In this document: in pieces, positions 1 to 12,660 of the stretch
Layout of the letters: the number at the start of each line of letters is the position of its first letter
How positions within the stretch are numbered: the stretch's first letter is position 1
Assembly (NCBI RefSeq): GCF_002127325.2
Contig: NC_035443.2
Location: 28,301,838-28,365,837, forward strand
Reading direction: 5' to 3'
Origin: Helianthus annuus
Taxonomy: Eukaryota; Streptophyta; Magnoliopsida; Asterales; Asteraceae
DNA length: 64,000 nt
Notes under the pieces: model-generated
Seen by the model: only the letters and a program-made list of their open reading frames with translations
The model's database searches: none
Told to the model about the DNA's origin: nothing
Translations under genes and position numbers: made by a program

Positions 1-1356
1 CATGACATAATTTCTTTCATTTGAGGTTTCACACGTACTTTTTTTATGAAAAATTTTCCTTTTTTTATCCATTAAAGTTACATTTCTGCATATAATTATT
101 GATTAGAAACAAGCAAAATAACAAATGAAAGAAGATTAATAGCTGGTGTTTGTTCAGTTATATTTTCTATAGCCTGTTGACCCTACTCCTTAGTCCTCAA
201 CTGTTGATTAAGTTTTAACAATCTAATGACATTAAACATTGAACAATAGTCAATCAAAGATTCAAATATAAAAGCCATAATCAAAGTAGTTTAGCACGTT
301 GAAACAAGGCTATAACCTAACGAGCGAAGTGCCAAATTAAGCAATTTAAAGTATTTTACATGTAAATAAGATCAAATCATCAAAATTCTTGAACGATTCA
401 TATACCTTCGTTAATTTTCCAGTATAGTCGCCCGATCAGTCAACAACCAGCCCTAGTTCCGATCTCCAAAATAGCCGAACGCTTTTCTCTATGATAAATT
501 TAAACAAAGTCAGTTCTTAATGTATATAGATGGTCATATTTTCGATTAATACCTGGTTATTTGCAGATCAATAGGAAGACAACACTGAAGCAGAGGTCGA
601 GATAGGAAATGGGTAGAAGCGGCTAGGTCAATGATGATGGAATTTCAATGAGCCCATGAAGGTCTGATGGCAGACCCTACGATGATTGAAGATGCTTGAT
701 TCGGTAGTTAATTGATCATATCATTAACCTAAAATCACAAAGTGATGGCGTGAATTATGGAAGTGGGGTTGGAAGTTCTGGGATTTAGGGGGAAATAGAA
801 TTCAGGAGGGAATTTCTAATATTTTAATAAATTTTAGCACAAATTGAGAGGGAACAAGTTACTTTTATAAATTCTAGAATTAGTATATTTTTATATATTA
901 ATTTATACACAAATTATATTTTCAATTATTTAATTCATTATTATATATAAAGAAAGAGATTTTTTATATTTTTAATAAAAAAGAAAAAAATATTTTTAAA
1001 CTAAAGTTACATCATATTAAAATAATAAAGTTCCTATATGTTTGGTCATTTTTATGGAATTTGTCAACTTATTACTTTTTATCGGTGAAAGTTTATGGGC
1101 AATAAGTAATTACGTCATGACACGACAGAGTGTGGATGTAACCTTTTAAAATAAGAGTTGCATTAAAAAAATTTCAATGCAACCTTTCAAAAAAAAAGTT
1201 GCATTCTTTGTAAAATTAGCAACTTTTTAATGAAAAGGTTGCATCAGATCTTCTAATGCAACCTTTATACTCAATAAAGTTGCATTAGAGTCAAATGCAA
1301 CTCATTTAAAAAGGGTTGCATCTAAAAAGTTGCATTAGGCCTATTTTCTAGTAGTG
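1..1356. mobile_element. CACTA transposon (CACTA-1), one terminal portion
   Basis: The segment ends in TTTTCTAGTAGTG, the reverse complement of a CACTA-type terminal repeat (CACTACTAGAAAA), and is followed directly by copia gag coding sequence. A dense set of short inverted motifs precedes the terminus, as is usual for CACTA (CMC/EnSpm) ends. No CACTA start is visible upstream, so the other end lies outside the window. Positions 1-1127 are AT-rich and I see no coding sequence there. No transposase is visible. The expected 3-bp target duplication would be TTA (1357-1359), but it cannot be verified with one end missing. Confidence 0.7.
1128..1356. repeat. CACTA subterminal repeat cluster (TTGCAT / ATGCAA)
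   Basis: About ten copies of a motif like AAAGTTGCATT occur in both orientations between 1128 and the element end at 1356, for example AATGCAACCTTT and AAAAAGTTGCATTAG. Subterminal arrays of this kind are typical of CACTA transposons, where they bind the transposase. Copies are separated by 10-30 bp and are mostly degenerate at the edges. Confidence 0.7.
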
Positions 1357-4300
1357 TTATTCTGGTAGTTCTTATGAAGAAGGCTCTATTTCTGGGGATA
1401 ATCAGTCTGAGTTTGATGTGAAGGAGGAAGGAGGTGCTGATATTCAGGATCTACTGAATGAAGCTGATGAGCTTAAATGTCAGAAATCGATTCTGATTAG
1501 GAAGGCGGCTACTGCATCAAAGGAAATGGAGAAGTTATTTTCTGAAGATGGAGCTTTTTCTTTTCAAACTGCCTTTATGGCAAACGGTTCAGCCTCTTCT
1601 AGTCAGGTAAATTCTGAACCACCTGCTCCTAGTGTTTGTAAATCATGTGCTGATATGAAGCTTGAATCAGAAAAGCTTCATAGTCATAATCAGAATTTGG
1701 TTATTGAACTGTCGAAATGCAAAGAGGCGAACATGGCTTTAACTCGGAATGAAAAAGAATTTAAATCTGTAATAGAAACATTAAAGAAAAATGTGTCCGA
1801 GGTTAACAAAGTAGTTTACCACAAGCAAGTAAGTATAAATGAATACATTAACATTGTGGAAGAAACTAAGAAGCAATTAGCCATTGCCCAATGCGAGCAT
1901 GATGCGATCAAACAAAAATTGGAAAGTTATTCTAACTCCCAATTTGTGCTTGATCACATCATCGATGTTCAACAACCGAAGGGAAATCAGAAAGGCATAG
2001 GGTATAAGAAATGTCCGCCCCCCTTGATGAACAATTATACCAAGATGCCTGATGAGGAGGAAATGCCTCGGTATGAACCCAGTGTGCCTCTTGATGTTGA
2101 GGAATTTGCTGCTGGCCTAGGGTTCAAACCGGACAATTCTTCAAACACATCCTCTAAGGAACAAGAAACTTCATCATCCATGAAGCAAAGTCCTCCAATT
2201 ATCGAGGACTATGAGACATCGGATGATGAATCAGAAGTGGATGTAGGTGAACAGGATAAATCACTTAACAAGATGAAAGGAGTAGTTATTCCACGAGAGA
2301 ATCACATTCTTTGTGATCCTGATACTCCTGATGTCCCATCTGTTAAGAAGCAAGTGATTGATCCTGTCAAAGTTGATAAGAAATGTGTGTCTACTGTTAA
2401 AAGCAGTAACGTGTTGTATACATTGGTTGGAGATAATAAAATCTACTCAGATCATGTTTTCCCAATTAAAAATGTAAATAAATCTTTGATTGACAAAGTC
2501 TTTGAAGACAACACAAACAAATTTTTGGGAAAAACACTTCCGGGAATTGTTGTAACACAATGTGATCCAATTCCTAAGGCTGAGATTAGAAAACAGTTTG
2601 GTAATCAAAAATCTTCAACCACTCAACAACCTACTGCTTCTAATGGTAAACAACCAGTCAAACGAGCTCAAAAGCATAAAGTCTCTCAGATGAAGTCTGA
2701 AACAAAAGGAGCTCGATTTCAAAAGAAAGCAAAAGATGTCAAATTCGTGTCATCCAAGGGTACTGATAAGATTGAAACTTTTGAGAACAAATCTAACACT
2801 GATTTTGTAAAACAAGTCACAATCTTAAAACGTAACAGTGATAACAATTACACTCAACGCACAAATGGGTGTGATGAAAAGGCTAGTACCTCGGGTTCCA
2901 CGAGTTCGACATCTTGTGGTCAATCAAGTTCTCCTAAATTTGTTGAAAGGAGAACATGTTTTAAATGTGGAGAAATTGGGCACATCATCAAAAACTGCCC
3001 AAATGCTCAAAAGAGTAAATTTGTTGAGAAAGCTCCACCTGAAACAGTTCATCTTCAACGTCGGTCAGTTTCACCTAAACATGATAAACGAACTGTAAAA
3101 GAACAAGAAACTAAACAACGACGTAAGAACATGAAAACTGTTGAAAAAGCTTTAAAATCTGAAGTTAAAACAGTTCAAAGGAAACCAAGTGTGTCACAAC
3201 CTGTAAAACCAGAATTTTCAAAAACTGGTAGGCAAAAACGAACTTGGTTACCTAAGGCGGGTGACAATTCAGGGGGAGCAGTTGTTCTTGAAAACCATCA
3301 AGAGATTGATATCACGTTTCGTGATGCTCAGGGACGACCCAAGACCACTAAGGCTTGGGTCCCCATTCTCAACTGATGATTTTAAATGACATGTGCAGGA
3401 TGTTCTTGGAGGAACTGTTAATAGTCATTGGATTGTTGATAGTGGAGCATCCAGGCACATGACTGGCGATTTACGGCTCCTATACGACGTGAGAAACATT
3501 AGAGGAGGGTATGTCGCATTTGCGGGAGACAAAGGCGGATTCATCACTGGAGAGGGAAGTATCTCCAATGGCATCGTGTGCTTTGATAAGATCAATTATG
3601 TTAAGCAAATTGATCATAATCTTCTCAGTGTGTCGCAAATCTGCGATAAAAAATTCACCGTGCATTTTGATGATGCCGGCTGCTATGTGCTGAAACCTGG
3701 ATTCAAAATTCCACAAGAATGGATTCTCTTGTCGGCTCCGAGAGTTAATGATCTTTATATTCTCGACATGAGCCAAGCGATTACGACATCTGCACAAGTC
3801 ACTTGCTTTGTCTCAAAAGCCACGGAAAAGGAGTCTATATCTTGGCACAGAAGAATGGGACACATTCATTTGAGAAAGATGAACCATTTAGTGAAAAATA
3901 ATCTTGTGAATGGTGTGCCTGTGAGAAGTTTTCATTTACAAGATATCTGTGTCTCGTGCCAAAAAGGGAAACAAACAAAGAAGTCTCACCCTTTGAAGAA
4001 AATCAACACTGTCAGCATGCCTCTCGAACGTCTTCATATGGATCTTTTTGGACCTATGAAGCACAAGACAACGTTCGGAGATGCTTATTGTCTAGTTGTT
4101 ACTGATGATTATTCTAGATTTTCTTGGGTATCCTTCATGGCACACAAGAGTCAAACTCCTGGCATCCTCAAGGATCTTCTTACAATGTTGGAGAATCTCT
4201 ATTCGTTGAAAGTGAAGAGGATCCGAAGCGACAATGGAACCGAATTCAAGAATCAAGTTATGGATGAGTTTTGTACTTCTAAAGGCATTCTTCATGAGTA

Positions 4301-5584
4301 CAGTTCTCGTTATACTCCACAACAAAATGGTGTCGCGGAGAGGAAGAATCGAACGATTATCGAAACTGCAAGAACAATGTTAGTAGAGTCGGAACTCCCT
4401 ATTCAATTCTGGGGGGAGGCTGTATCGGCTGCATGCTACACGTTAAACAGAGTTCTTACAGTAAAGAGACATGGCAAGACTTGCTTCGAACTCCTTCAGA
4501 AAAGGAAACCGGATCTTTCTTACCTAGAACCGTTTAGTGCTCCATGTACTATGATTGAGCCGGATGGAAAGTTTGGAGCAAGAGCTATCGAGGGTTTCTT
4601 CCTTGGATATGCTACTCCGAATTTTCGTGTTTGGAATCTGGCTACCAAAAAGATTGAGCTTTGGAGTGAAGTGGGGGTTCAAAGGTACACGAGTCCTGTT
4701 AGGGCCCCGGGTGATCCGTGGATGTTCGATTATGATGGACTATTTGACTCCTTTAATCTGCCAACCTTTGACGAAGAGTCAGCAGCGGCTAGGATGTTGT
4801 TGGAAAGTGACAACGCTGCTGTCTCGCCATTGGTTAGACCTATTGTTGTTGACCCCCAAGCTTCTTCGTCTGTCAACAACATGGTTCAAAATGAGGTTTA
4901 TGAAGATGCTGCTGATTATAATGATTCTTCTGAAGATGATGAATATCATGATGCAGCTGAAGGATCTTCGGCTCCAGCTGCTCCTGTTCAAGGTGCCTCT
5001 GTTGATACACCTCATATGCAGAATGTAGACACTGCTGAAGGGAATGCATCCACCTCTACACACATTCCTGGTGTGGAGTTGGTTGTTGATCTTAATCTTA
5101 ACAATTTGGGTATCAATGCACGTGTGCCAGAAAATCCTGAAATGAGGATTCATGATACCCACCCCCAGCAGAATATTATAGGAGATGTCCATCGCGGTGT
5201 GCAGACGCGTAATCAGCTGAGAAACAACCGGAATGCTGGTTTGTATTCAGCTATAAGAGAATCTGGTCAACAAAATGACTGGTCCTTCGCGTGTTACGTG
5301 TCACAAGAAGAACCAAAATCGTGGAAAGAAGCGTTGAAAGACAGTGCTTGGGTTGAAGCCATGCAGGAAGAATTGCAGCAATTTCAAAAGCTTGGTGTTT
5401 GGAAGCTTGTTGAAAGACCTGAGAACTACAAGAAAATTGGCACTCGATGGGTCTTCAAATGCAAGAAAGACGACCGTGGAGTGGTTATTCGAAACAAAGC
5501 ACGTTTAGTCGTTCAAGGTTTTCGTCAGATAGAAGGAATCGACTACAACGAAGTCTATGCACCTGTTGCACGTCAGATAGAAGG
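1357..5584 (+). mobile_element. Ty1/copia retrotransposon remnant, both ends lost
   Basis: A gag remnant is followed by protease, integrase and the beginning of reverse transcriptase, the domain order of Ty1/copia. The 5' end is cut by CACTA-1, and the 3' end stops inside the reverse transcriptase at 5584, where Tekay-type LTR sequence begins. Neither LTR of this element is in the window. The gag frame ends at 3376 and pol continues in another frame from about 3393, so translation would need a frame change or these are mutated copies. Confidence 0.9.
1358..3376 (+). pseudogene. Copia gag, 5'-truncated, with CCHC zinc knuckle
   Basis: This is the nucleocapsid part of a Ty1/copia Gag, which would package the element RNA in virus-like particles. 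The open frame runs straight out of the CACTA terminus with no start codon of its own, so the N-terminal capsid region has been lost. Around two thirds of the way along is a CX2CX4HX4C zinc knuckle (CFKCGEIGHIIKNC), followed by a Lys/Arg-rich tail. The middle is acidic and Ser-rich. It closes with KAWVPILN and TGA at 3374-3376, a common end of the gag part in plant copia elements. It cannot make a complete Gag. Confidence 0.85.
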
Positions 5585-5612
5585 CCCGGGATTGAAGCGG
5601 AGACATGATTAA
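3393..5612 (+). pseudogene. Copia pol: protease, integrase, truncated reverse transcriptase
   Basis: Domains in order: an aspartic protease (VDSGASRHMTG, catalytic DSG near residue 16); a GAG-pre-integrase zinc region (SWHRRMGHIHL then CVSCQKGK, residues about 145-195); the integrase core with HMDLFG, SDNGTEF and a Glu in NGVAERKNR, matching the D,D,E triad; a variable acidic linker; and the start of the RVT_2 reverse transcriptase (SWKEALKDSAW to EVYAPVAR). Homology stops at 5584. The last residues before the stop at 5612 come from the junction and the neighbouring LTR. The catalytic YVDD region and RNase H are missing, so this pol is dead. Confidence 0.9.
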
Positions 5613-8600
5613 CCGACACACCACTAATATAAACCTACAAGGAGTTATCCCCAACAATTGGGTATATTATTTTACATACGCAACTCTCAGGTGTATGCCT
5701 ACACCCCGTGCTTAAGTCGTGGCCATTTACAAATGAAATGAGTCGTGGATATCCAGGACACGGTCGCATTAACCCCCAATGTTTATGTTATCAAGCAAAA
5801 CTGATTAAAAAAGGGTTATGTAATTCATTAACCATTATTCGATTAAATGGTTTTATACCCGACCAAGTGGTAATATATTTTTACCATATCCCAAGCCCAT
5901 ATAAGGGAAAATAAGTTAAAAGTATTTACCTGAGCTTTAAAATGCGAGATTTGTCTACTCAACCATATAATCTAGTTAAACTAGTGCAAGTAGCTTTTAC
6001 CGGGGCTCCTAATCTGGAATGAAGGTTTTATTAACCTATTATATTACTAACAGGTCTTATTTAAATTGTAAACTTTGACCGGTTAGTTTAAAGAAGAATT
6101 TACGGTATGAAACGCCAGATTAAGCGATGACTGGAGTAGAATGTAATTGAGACCCGACAAGTATGGAGACTTGTATTATATGGGTAAACTAAATACATTC
6201 TGGAATTTGAAGTTAAAATGATAAGATTTGACCATTACGGCTAATTTATGTAAACTAGTCACAAAAACTGCACCGAACGCGTATAAGCATAAACGGGTAA
6301 CCGGATGAGTCATATACAAGTTCCATAAATTATTATACTTAAAATATGTTATGATATCAGTAGGATATCAGCAAATATGCCCATAAAGATTTTAAAACCA
6401 AATTAAGTCCCGTAAGGGCATTTTGGTCATTTTAAAAGAGGTTTTAAAGTAAACTGATGTTCTGGTCTAAAACATTCTGTAAAAATATTTATTTTATGAT
6501 GTTATAACAGTAGGATATCATAAATATGTGTGGTATACCATTTATGGCCAAACTATGCCCCGAAAGGGTATTTTGGTCATTTCACATATGCTTTTAGGGA
6601 CAAAAATTGGAAGTCTGAGTTCATGATTTATACATACTGTAAAAATATTAAAAATTATTTATAATTTCAGTAGGTAACAAGTCTTGGGTGCTAAATATGG
6701 TTTTAAATCGTACTATGCACCTAATTAGCGTAAAAATCGATAATTGACGATATTTGCGATGTTTATGTGATTATGAGATTTTGTTGCCTTGGATGTTTAA
6801 AATATTTTTTTTTCATATTAGATTAGTAGAAAAAGGTTTGGCATGTTAATCATATGTGAATCACATTTTATTAGCAAAAAGGGCATTATCGTCAATTATG
6901 AAATTTATACAAGAACTCAAAATTATGGTCAGTATCTAATCTAACCCGACATTCCAAAAATTCTTAATAATGTTATCATAACAGTAGATAATGAGTTTGG
7001 TGTCAGAATTTAGGTTTAAACATGATTTGTGTATAAAAGCGTAATTTAAATTTTATAAAAGTTAAATTTACGATATCTTGCATAACATCAATTTGAGACC
7101 ATAAAATAATGTCAAAATAATTTAGACATGTTTATATATCAGTAACTAAGTTATTTGCATGCTTACATATTAAAAAATCTCGTTTTAGAACCATAAGGGC
7201 ATAATGGTCAAAGTTAAGCATATTAACGAAAACAAGTAAATAAACTCAAATTACTAAGGGACCATGTAATATAACCTCAGAGGGTTATACTACTATATAA
7301 TATGGTCACAAAGGAACCTTGATGCATAAAGAAACTAAGCTAATTCAGGCCGGAACTAAAAGTCAAAGCAAAAGTCAACTTTAGCGACTTTCGGTTGCGA
7401 ACCGAGCCTAAACTCAGAATTGTCGGGTCAAACATGTTTAGACATGTTCTAAAATTATTTACCAAGTTACTAAAGTGATAAAACATATTTTATAGCTTCT
7501 ACATTATCATATATGAATTTATTTAAAAACTGACCCGTTTGACATTTTATGTTAATTACTTTGACCCGACAATTAACTAAGTAAACGTGGTAATTAGGAG
7601 GTGCCCCTTTGAGGGATTTTCACCTATCTAATTACGATCACGTAGCCACTTTCGTTTCGAATAATGGTTGGACCGATAAAGTTTAAACTAAAAGTCAAAT
7701 CGTAATTACGACAACTTTGACTTTCGGTCTTTAAACATATAAAAACCGAACGCCAGAAGCTAAGAACACTTACACAAGGTCCTAGCTTGAAGTTTGAACT
7801 GAAGGGAGTGTCCTTTATGACCAGGATGCTCCAGAGAAGAAGTATAGAGAATTTCTTTGAAGGTGCAAGTTCAAAAGCTCAAGAACGAGCTTTATTTATA
7901 GTAAAACAAGGGACATTGAGATTAATCCAGGTGTTATGAGAGGCTCCCAGATGTTTACAGGTGTTAAGGTGTCAGTAAAAACCATTAAACAACCCCTGGT
8001 TTCGAGCAGAAGGCATGCAATGGGTGTTTAGAAAGCTGCAATATGCAGCTGTCCATTTTTTGGACGCTGGCAGGTCCCTAGCGGCCCACGTACGAGTCAG
8101 GGGTGGCCTACGCGCCCCGCGACTCTCCTCTATTCCGGTTAAACAGTTTTTAGACTTGGCAGTTTCAGTCCCTGGTCCTTTATAACTTCAATTAACTTTC
8201 ATTTTTCGCACTTTTGACCCCTAAAGTTAGTTTCTAAGTATTTTGGAACTTATAACAAATACCGTTAGGCTTTCGTTCAGTTACGAGATCACCCGAAAGG
8301 TAATAGTTTCTCTCGTTGACGCTTTTAATCCCTTTTTCTTGAAATCTTGCACAACTTTTAAATAACGATACCGAAACCATATATATTTATCATTTGGCAT
8401 TCCCAGAATTATAATTGGACATCACGAAGCTCCGGGTTCGTTAAAAGGTCACTCAGAGGTAAGAATTAACATGTTGACACATTTAACCCCTCCGTCTTAT
8501 ATGTTTCACTTGTTTTACACAAATGGCTTCTCACGCCCAATAATTCAATCGTTTTAAGATTACGAACACCGTGCAAGGTTATTTAAAACCATAGTTTTCA

Positions 8601-8701
8601 CATATTGACACTTTTAGTCCTTCAAAGACATCTTATTACACGTTAAGAGTTTATGACACGTATCTACACTATATTGGTCATGATTTTGCGAGGTGTTACA
8701 C
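5585..8701 (-). mobile_element. Tekay-type LTR, 5'-truncated and old
   Basis: This stretch aligns by eye with most of the LTR at 43923-47268. Shared landmarks are the block around TACACCCCGTGC, repeated phrases like GGGCATTTTGGTCAT, the CATGTTGACACATTTAACCCC segment, and the terminal GCGAGGTGTTACA at 8689-8701. Divergence is obvious, so the insertion is old. About the first 500 bp of the LTR are missing at the left, where copia DNA abuts. The sequence after 8701 is not a polypurine tract, so this is either a solo LTR or the outer LTR of a deleted element. I see no genes in it. Confidence 0.75.
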
Positions 8702-8769
8702 AAATGTTAAGAACTTGCATCTAATATGATATTATGAACATTTTCAATCTGTAAAAAATAGTTTAATTA
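8702..8769 (-). mobile_element. Tekay-type LTR fragment, left part (split by Helitron)
   Basis: When the Helitron at 8770-15661 is removed, this short piece joins 15662-16318 in a continuous sequence. The joined sequence resembles the LTR interior around 6470-6560, where the intact phrase reads CTGTAAAAATATTTATTTTA. This gives a paralogous empty site for the Helitron insertion. Confidence 0.6.
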
Positions 8770-8789
8770 TCTATACTACTTTATAAAGC

Positions 8790-10757
8790 ATATCCAAAAG
8801 ACTTCTTAAAGTCCATAAAAATTCTCTTAAAACACCCCTAAAGCATGCTGTACAACCCTTTAAAGCACAATATAATTTACAATTACAACTATGCCCTCCA
8901 AAACTTTTACCCTTTACCCAGATCCATCATCAGCCGTCTATTTTCTTTCATATCTTCACACGGATCGTGATCTGACGGATGATGTTGTTTTCACACGGAT
9001 CCACCTTTCCCCTTCATTCTCTCTCATCTCTCTCACAACTCACCAGTCTCTCTCTCTCTGGCGATTCCAGATCCAGATCTGGATTCTAGGGTTTCTCTGC
9101 TATCTCTCTGGCGATCCAAGCTATTCAGATCCGCCTTTCCATCTGCTCTCTCTCTCGCACGATCCAAGCGATTCAGATCCAAGAGATTCAGATCTAGGTG
9201 TTGTGTGTGCGATTCAGATCTGGATTTTTATTGCCATAGTAAGGTTAAAACTTGCCACTCTCTGTTTTTTGGTCAAACTTTATTATTATGTTAATGTTTG
9301 TTTTTGGTTGTTATTTGATGAATTTATGATGAAGGTGTGTTTAGGAGAGCAAATTCTTGAAGTTTTTAGGTACATTTGAAGAGGTGAGTAGCAATGGTGG
9401 CTGTTAAGGTACATTTGAAACCCTAATTAACTTTGCGTATTGTGTATTTTATCTATTAGACTGATGTTTGCGTTATTAAATTGAATCCAGGGTTTAAGCA
9501 TGTTTAAAACTAGGGTTTCAGGAGATCGTGAGACGAGGAAAAGCGGGGATTTCACCAGATCTAGGATGTTACTTTCATTCGATTTCGAATCCATGACCCC
9601 ACCCATGACAGTGTGGTGTGCAGATGGATCCCTAGCCGTCGCATCTGGTGAACCCGCACATAATAACTCTTTTGACCTGTTTCCTAACCTGACTTTCGGC
9701 TCATATTTCCTAAATTGTTATCTTTATGTTTATTGTTTTCCGCCCAGAACTGGCAGCACGGTGGCGGTGGAGTGAGGAAACAGTCAAACAGAAGAGACAC
9801 AAGTGGAGGAGTGGAATATTGACGGTATGCTTTGATTCCATCAGTTTGATTTTTTATGTTTCTTTGGCTTTCTATTTTGTTCCACTTTGAAAGCAGACCA
9901 TTATACTAGATGTTTCAAATGAATATCATGTTATAAAAGCAGCAACAATTCACCTAACTTAGCACACACAATATGAAATGTATCTAATATTTTTTTATCT
10001 TTTGGTAGCTTGGTAATCGAGTGATGATTTTAAGATGAAGAATTGAGTATTATGGTCTTTGGGGTATGTCTTTATATGTAAGCAAATTTTGATGGTTCCA
10101 ATCGAGTAATGATATTTTGGTTAGATGAAGTTGTGATAGGTTTGAGTTTTACAGCGCAAAATATCATCTGCAATTGATTTGAATGGAGCTGTGACGGTAT
10201 TAGAAAGCACAGGTATTCTAAACAGATCAAATTAGTTGGTACAGTTGAGAGAAACCTTTTGTTTGGGGACCGAAACGATGGCGGCTAGGTTTGAGCTTAA
10301 TCTATAATGGGCCCATGGGTATTAAATAGCCATAAAAGACGTTGGTTAAATGGACTGAACAAGTTAAATGGGTGTAGGCCGAAGTTCATATAAAACATAT
10401 ATGAGGTTTCTCAAAATATATATTTATCACACAATTTTATTAATAATAAAGAGTTTTTGGAACAAAAGGTGTTTAGGGCAACCCAAGTCAACCCGACTGT
10501 CCCATTTATGTTGATTACAGATTGTTCGAATCATGGTTGGTACAGGTCGAGAATATACGGATATATAGGAAAGGCATATGGTTGCAATCAGCCGATTAGG
10601 GTTCCGGCAGTGGGATTCTCGAGCAGATTGGTGGCAAATGAGACAAGCATCTGGCGGTAGCTGGTAGTTGAGGTAGGTTCCGACAACCTGGTTGAGGTAG
10701 GGTTTGAACTGGTTTTATTTTGAGTTTAGAGCTAATGTTGGTTTTTTGATTTTGCAG
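8790..10757 (+). other. Helitron 5' region, leader-like, no gene recognised
   Basis: The part from 8990 to 9230 is rich in CTCTCTCT and GATCCAGATC repeats, with phrases like CTAGGGTTTCTC that are common in plant 5' UTRs, so it may be a captured promoter or leader. Open frames at 8891-9379, 9500-9775 and 10457-10660 show no motif I recognise. The segment just upstream of the casein kinase exons could hold the intron preceding them. Confidence 0.4.
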
Positions 10758-11618
10758 GAGAATAATAAGACTAAACATCCACAACTTTTGTATGAAGCTA
10801 AGTTGTACAATCTTTTTCAGGGAGGAAGTATTTGTGGTTTGATAGTAATATCACAATGCAGATTTATATGTTTATCTTTTATTTCACTCTGAATGATATG
10901 ATTTCTTATCTTTTGTTTTCACTTGTAGGTGGTATACCTTCCATAAAATGGTCTGGTGTAGATGGAGAGGATAACGTTTTAGTTATTGATTTGCTAGGAC
11001 CGAGTCTTGAGGACCTGTTTGTGTATTGTGGGAGGAAATTTCAATTGAAAACGGTCGAGATGTTGGCTGATCAAATGGTAAGTATGTGTATACACAATTT
11101 AGATCTCTTAGTTTCTGTTATATAGATGTCACCTTCCAGGTGGATTTATGGTTTTTCACAACTTAGATCTCTTAGTTTCTGTTGAGTCGTCTGATGTTTG
11201 ATCAGTTCTATATTCGTAAGAAATCTGTTTATTTCCTTAAATTCACAATTGGAGTGTAATTTATTGGTTACTGTAATACTTACTTCGTTGTTTATTACAG
11301 CAGATTAACTGGCTAATCTCTTTTTCATTTCAGATAACAAGAATTGAGTATGCTCATTCTAAAGGGTTTCTGCATCGAGATATTAAGCCTGATAATTTTC
11401 TCATGTGTCTTGGTCGAAAAGCAAAGCAGGTGATAATCAGGACCGTACTTTGCTATTACTGATCAAAAAGTCGTATTGCCAAATTTGATTTTTGTGTATC
11501 CTTTTCAGTTTCTTTATCATGCTTGACTTCTATTCTTTATCCACCAGGTTTATATTATAGATTTTGGGCTTGCCAAAAGATATGGTGCTGCAACAACCCA
11601 CCTCCATATTCCTTACAG
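10758..11618 (+). pseudogene. Casein kinase 1-like fragment, four consecutive exons
   Basis: Four exons with canonical splice sites (10758-10827, 10929-11077, 11334-11429, 11548-11618) encode the central kinase domain of a plant casein kinase 1-like Ser/Thr kinase. The order is [14 protein letters not shown], then GPSLEDLF, then the catalytic loop HRDIKPDNF, then IIDFGLAK with the DFG metal-binding motif, ending at HIPYR. Phases match across the introns and no stop interrupts. The ATP-binding glycine loop, its lysine and the C-lobe are absent, so it cannot make an active kinase. Retained introns show capture from genomic DNA, not from mRNA. It could still be spliced into chimeric transcripts. 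Confidence 0.85.
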
Positions 11619-12012
11619 GTATACAGCATAACCACCGTTAATATAATGTAGTTATTCGTTTCAGTTGTTCTCTATGGCAGCTGCAACCAATTGGTTAGTT
11701 GTGTATAGCTTAATGTGGCACATATACAATCAATTTATCTCTATGTATTTTTATAAAGAAAAACAAGTTATAATCTGACGAATGTTGCTTGCAGACAAAT
11801 TGATTTTGATTGTGATTGGCTTTGATGTGGTGCGTATGTTTATGCCTATGGTAGCTGGTGACTAGATGTATGCTTAAGTTGTATGAAAGCTGGAGCGGGA
11901 TTGCAGGAATGTGTCTTAAGTTGTACGAACCTGGGTAAGTCTTTGTTATTTCAGTTGTTTTAAGTTTTTTTATTTCTTTATCACAATTTCCTGCTGATGG
12001 TTTTGCTTTTAA

Positions 12013-12185
12013 TCATTTGGGAAAGGTTTGATACAGAGGATGCCAAGGTGTAGACATGGGTATTTTCATGTGGTGAATAATGATTTACGAAATGTAAGAT
12101 GTATTCGATTGGTGGGAGTGCTGACCCGACGATTAATAGTAAGGGTAACCGCTACATTGCACCGACAAATGCTGATTCTAAAGAG
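12013..12185 (+). pseudogene. Pectate lyase exon fragment
   Basis: The sequence encodes [20 protein letters not shown] and VNND in one frame, then, after a small indel, [19 protein letters not shown] in the next. This is the conserved C-terminal core of plant pectate lyases, secreted enzymes that cleave de-esterified pectin; [11 protein letters not shown] is a hallmark. The piece ends at a plausible splice donor (AAAGAG followed by GTATCT). The frameshift and missing remainder make it a pseudogene. It lies 400 bp downstream of the casein kinase exons on the same strand, inside the Helitron. Confidence 0.8.
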
Positions 12186-12539
12186 GTATCTCTCCTTATG
12201 GTTTCTTGTTATCGCGTTTTCAGTTGAGATATAATCGGTTTTTAGGAGTAGGATTAGACGGTGATGTGTGTTGTGTGTTCAATAACTAAATTAATAATCG
12301 GTTTTTGCTGAATATGACATCAACTGATGATAAAGTTTTATTTGACGGTGTATATTTTAAAATTTGTATAAAATGTTATATGATTGGTTTATGTAATGTA
12401 AGGAGTTGGAAATAGTAAAAAACAGAAAGTGGAAAAGGGCCCAATTATTCAACGGTCATGAGTTGCTTTTATACTCATCTTGACGTGTATCTTCTACTTC
12501 AAGATGTATAATATTTTAAAACAAAAATCCGTTTAGAAC

Positions 12540-12660
12540 GGCTAACTCAGACAGGACTTGGACTCTCAACCTCAATGAAAATGACACATTTCATCAGTCG
12601 TCACACCTTGGTACCACTAACCTAAAAGCTCTTTGGTATCCCAAGGTGATTTGTGTACTG
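12540..12660 (-). mobile_element. Possible tRNA-derived SINE fragment
   Basis: On the minus strand TAGGTTAGTGG resembles a pol III A box and GGTTGAGAGTCC, about 55 bp on, resembles a degenerate B box. The spacing and order fit a tRNA-derived SINE head. No clear poly(A) tail or target duplication is seen, so this is tentative. Confidence 0.3.

Noticed and set aside
10758..11618. An intact casein kinase gene
   Set aside because: The ATP-binding loop and C-lobe exons are missing and the fragment is bounded by unrelated captured sequences inside a Helitron.
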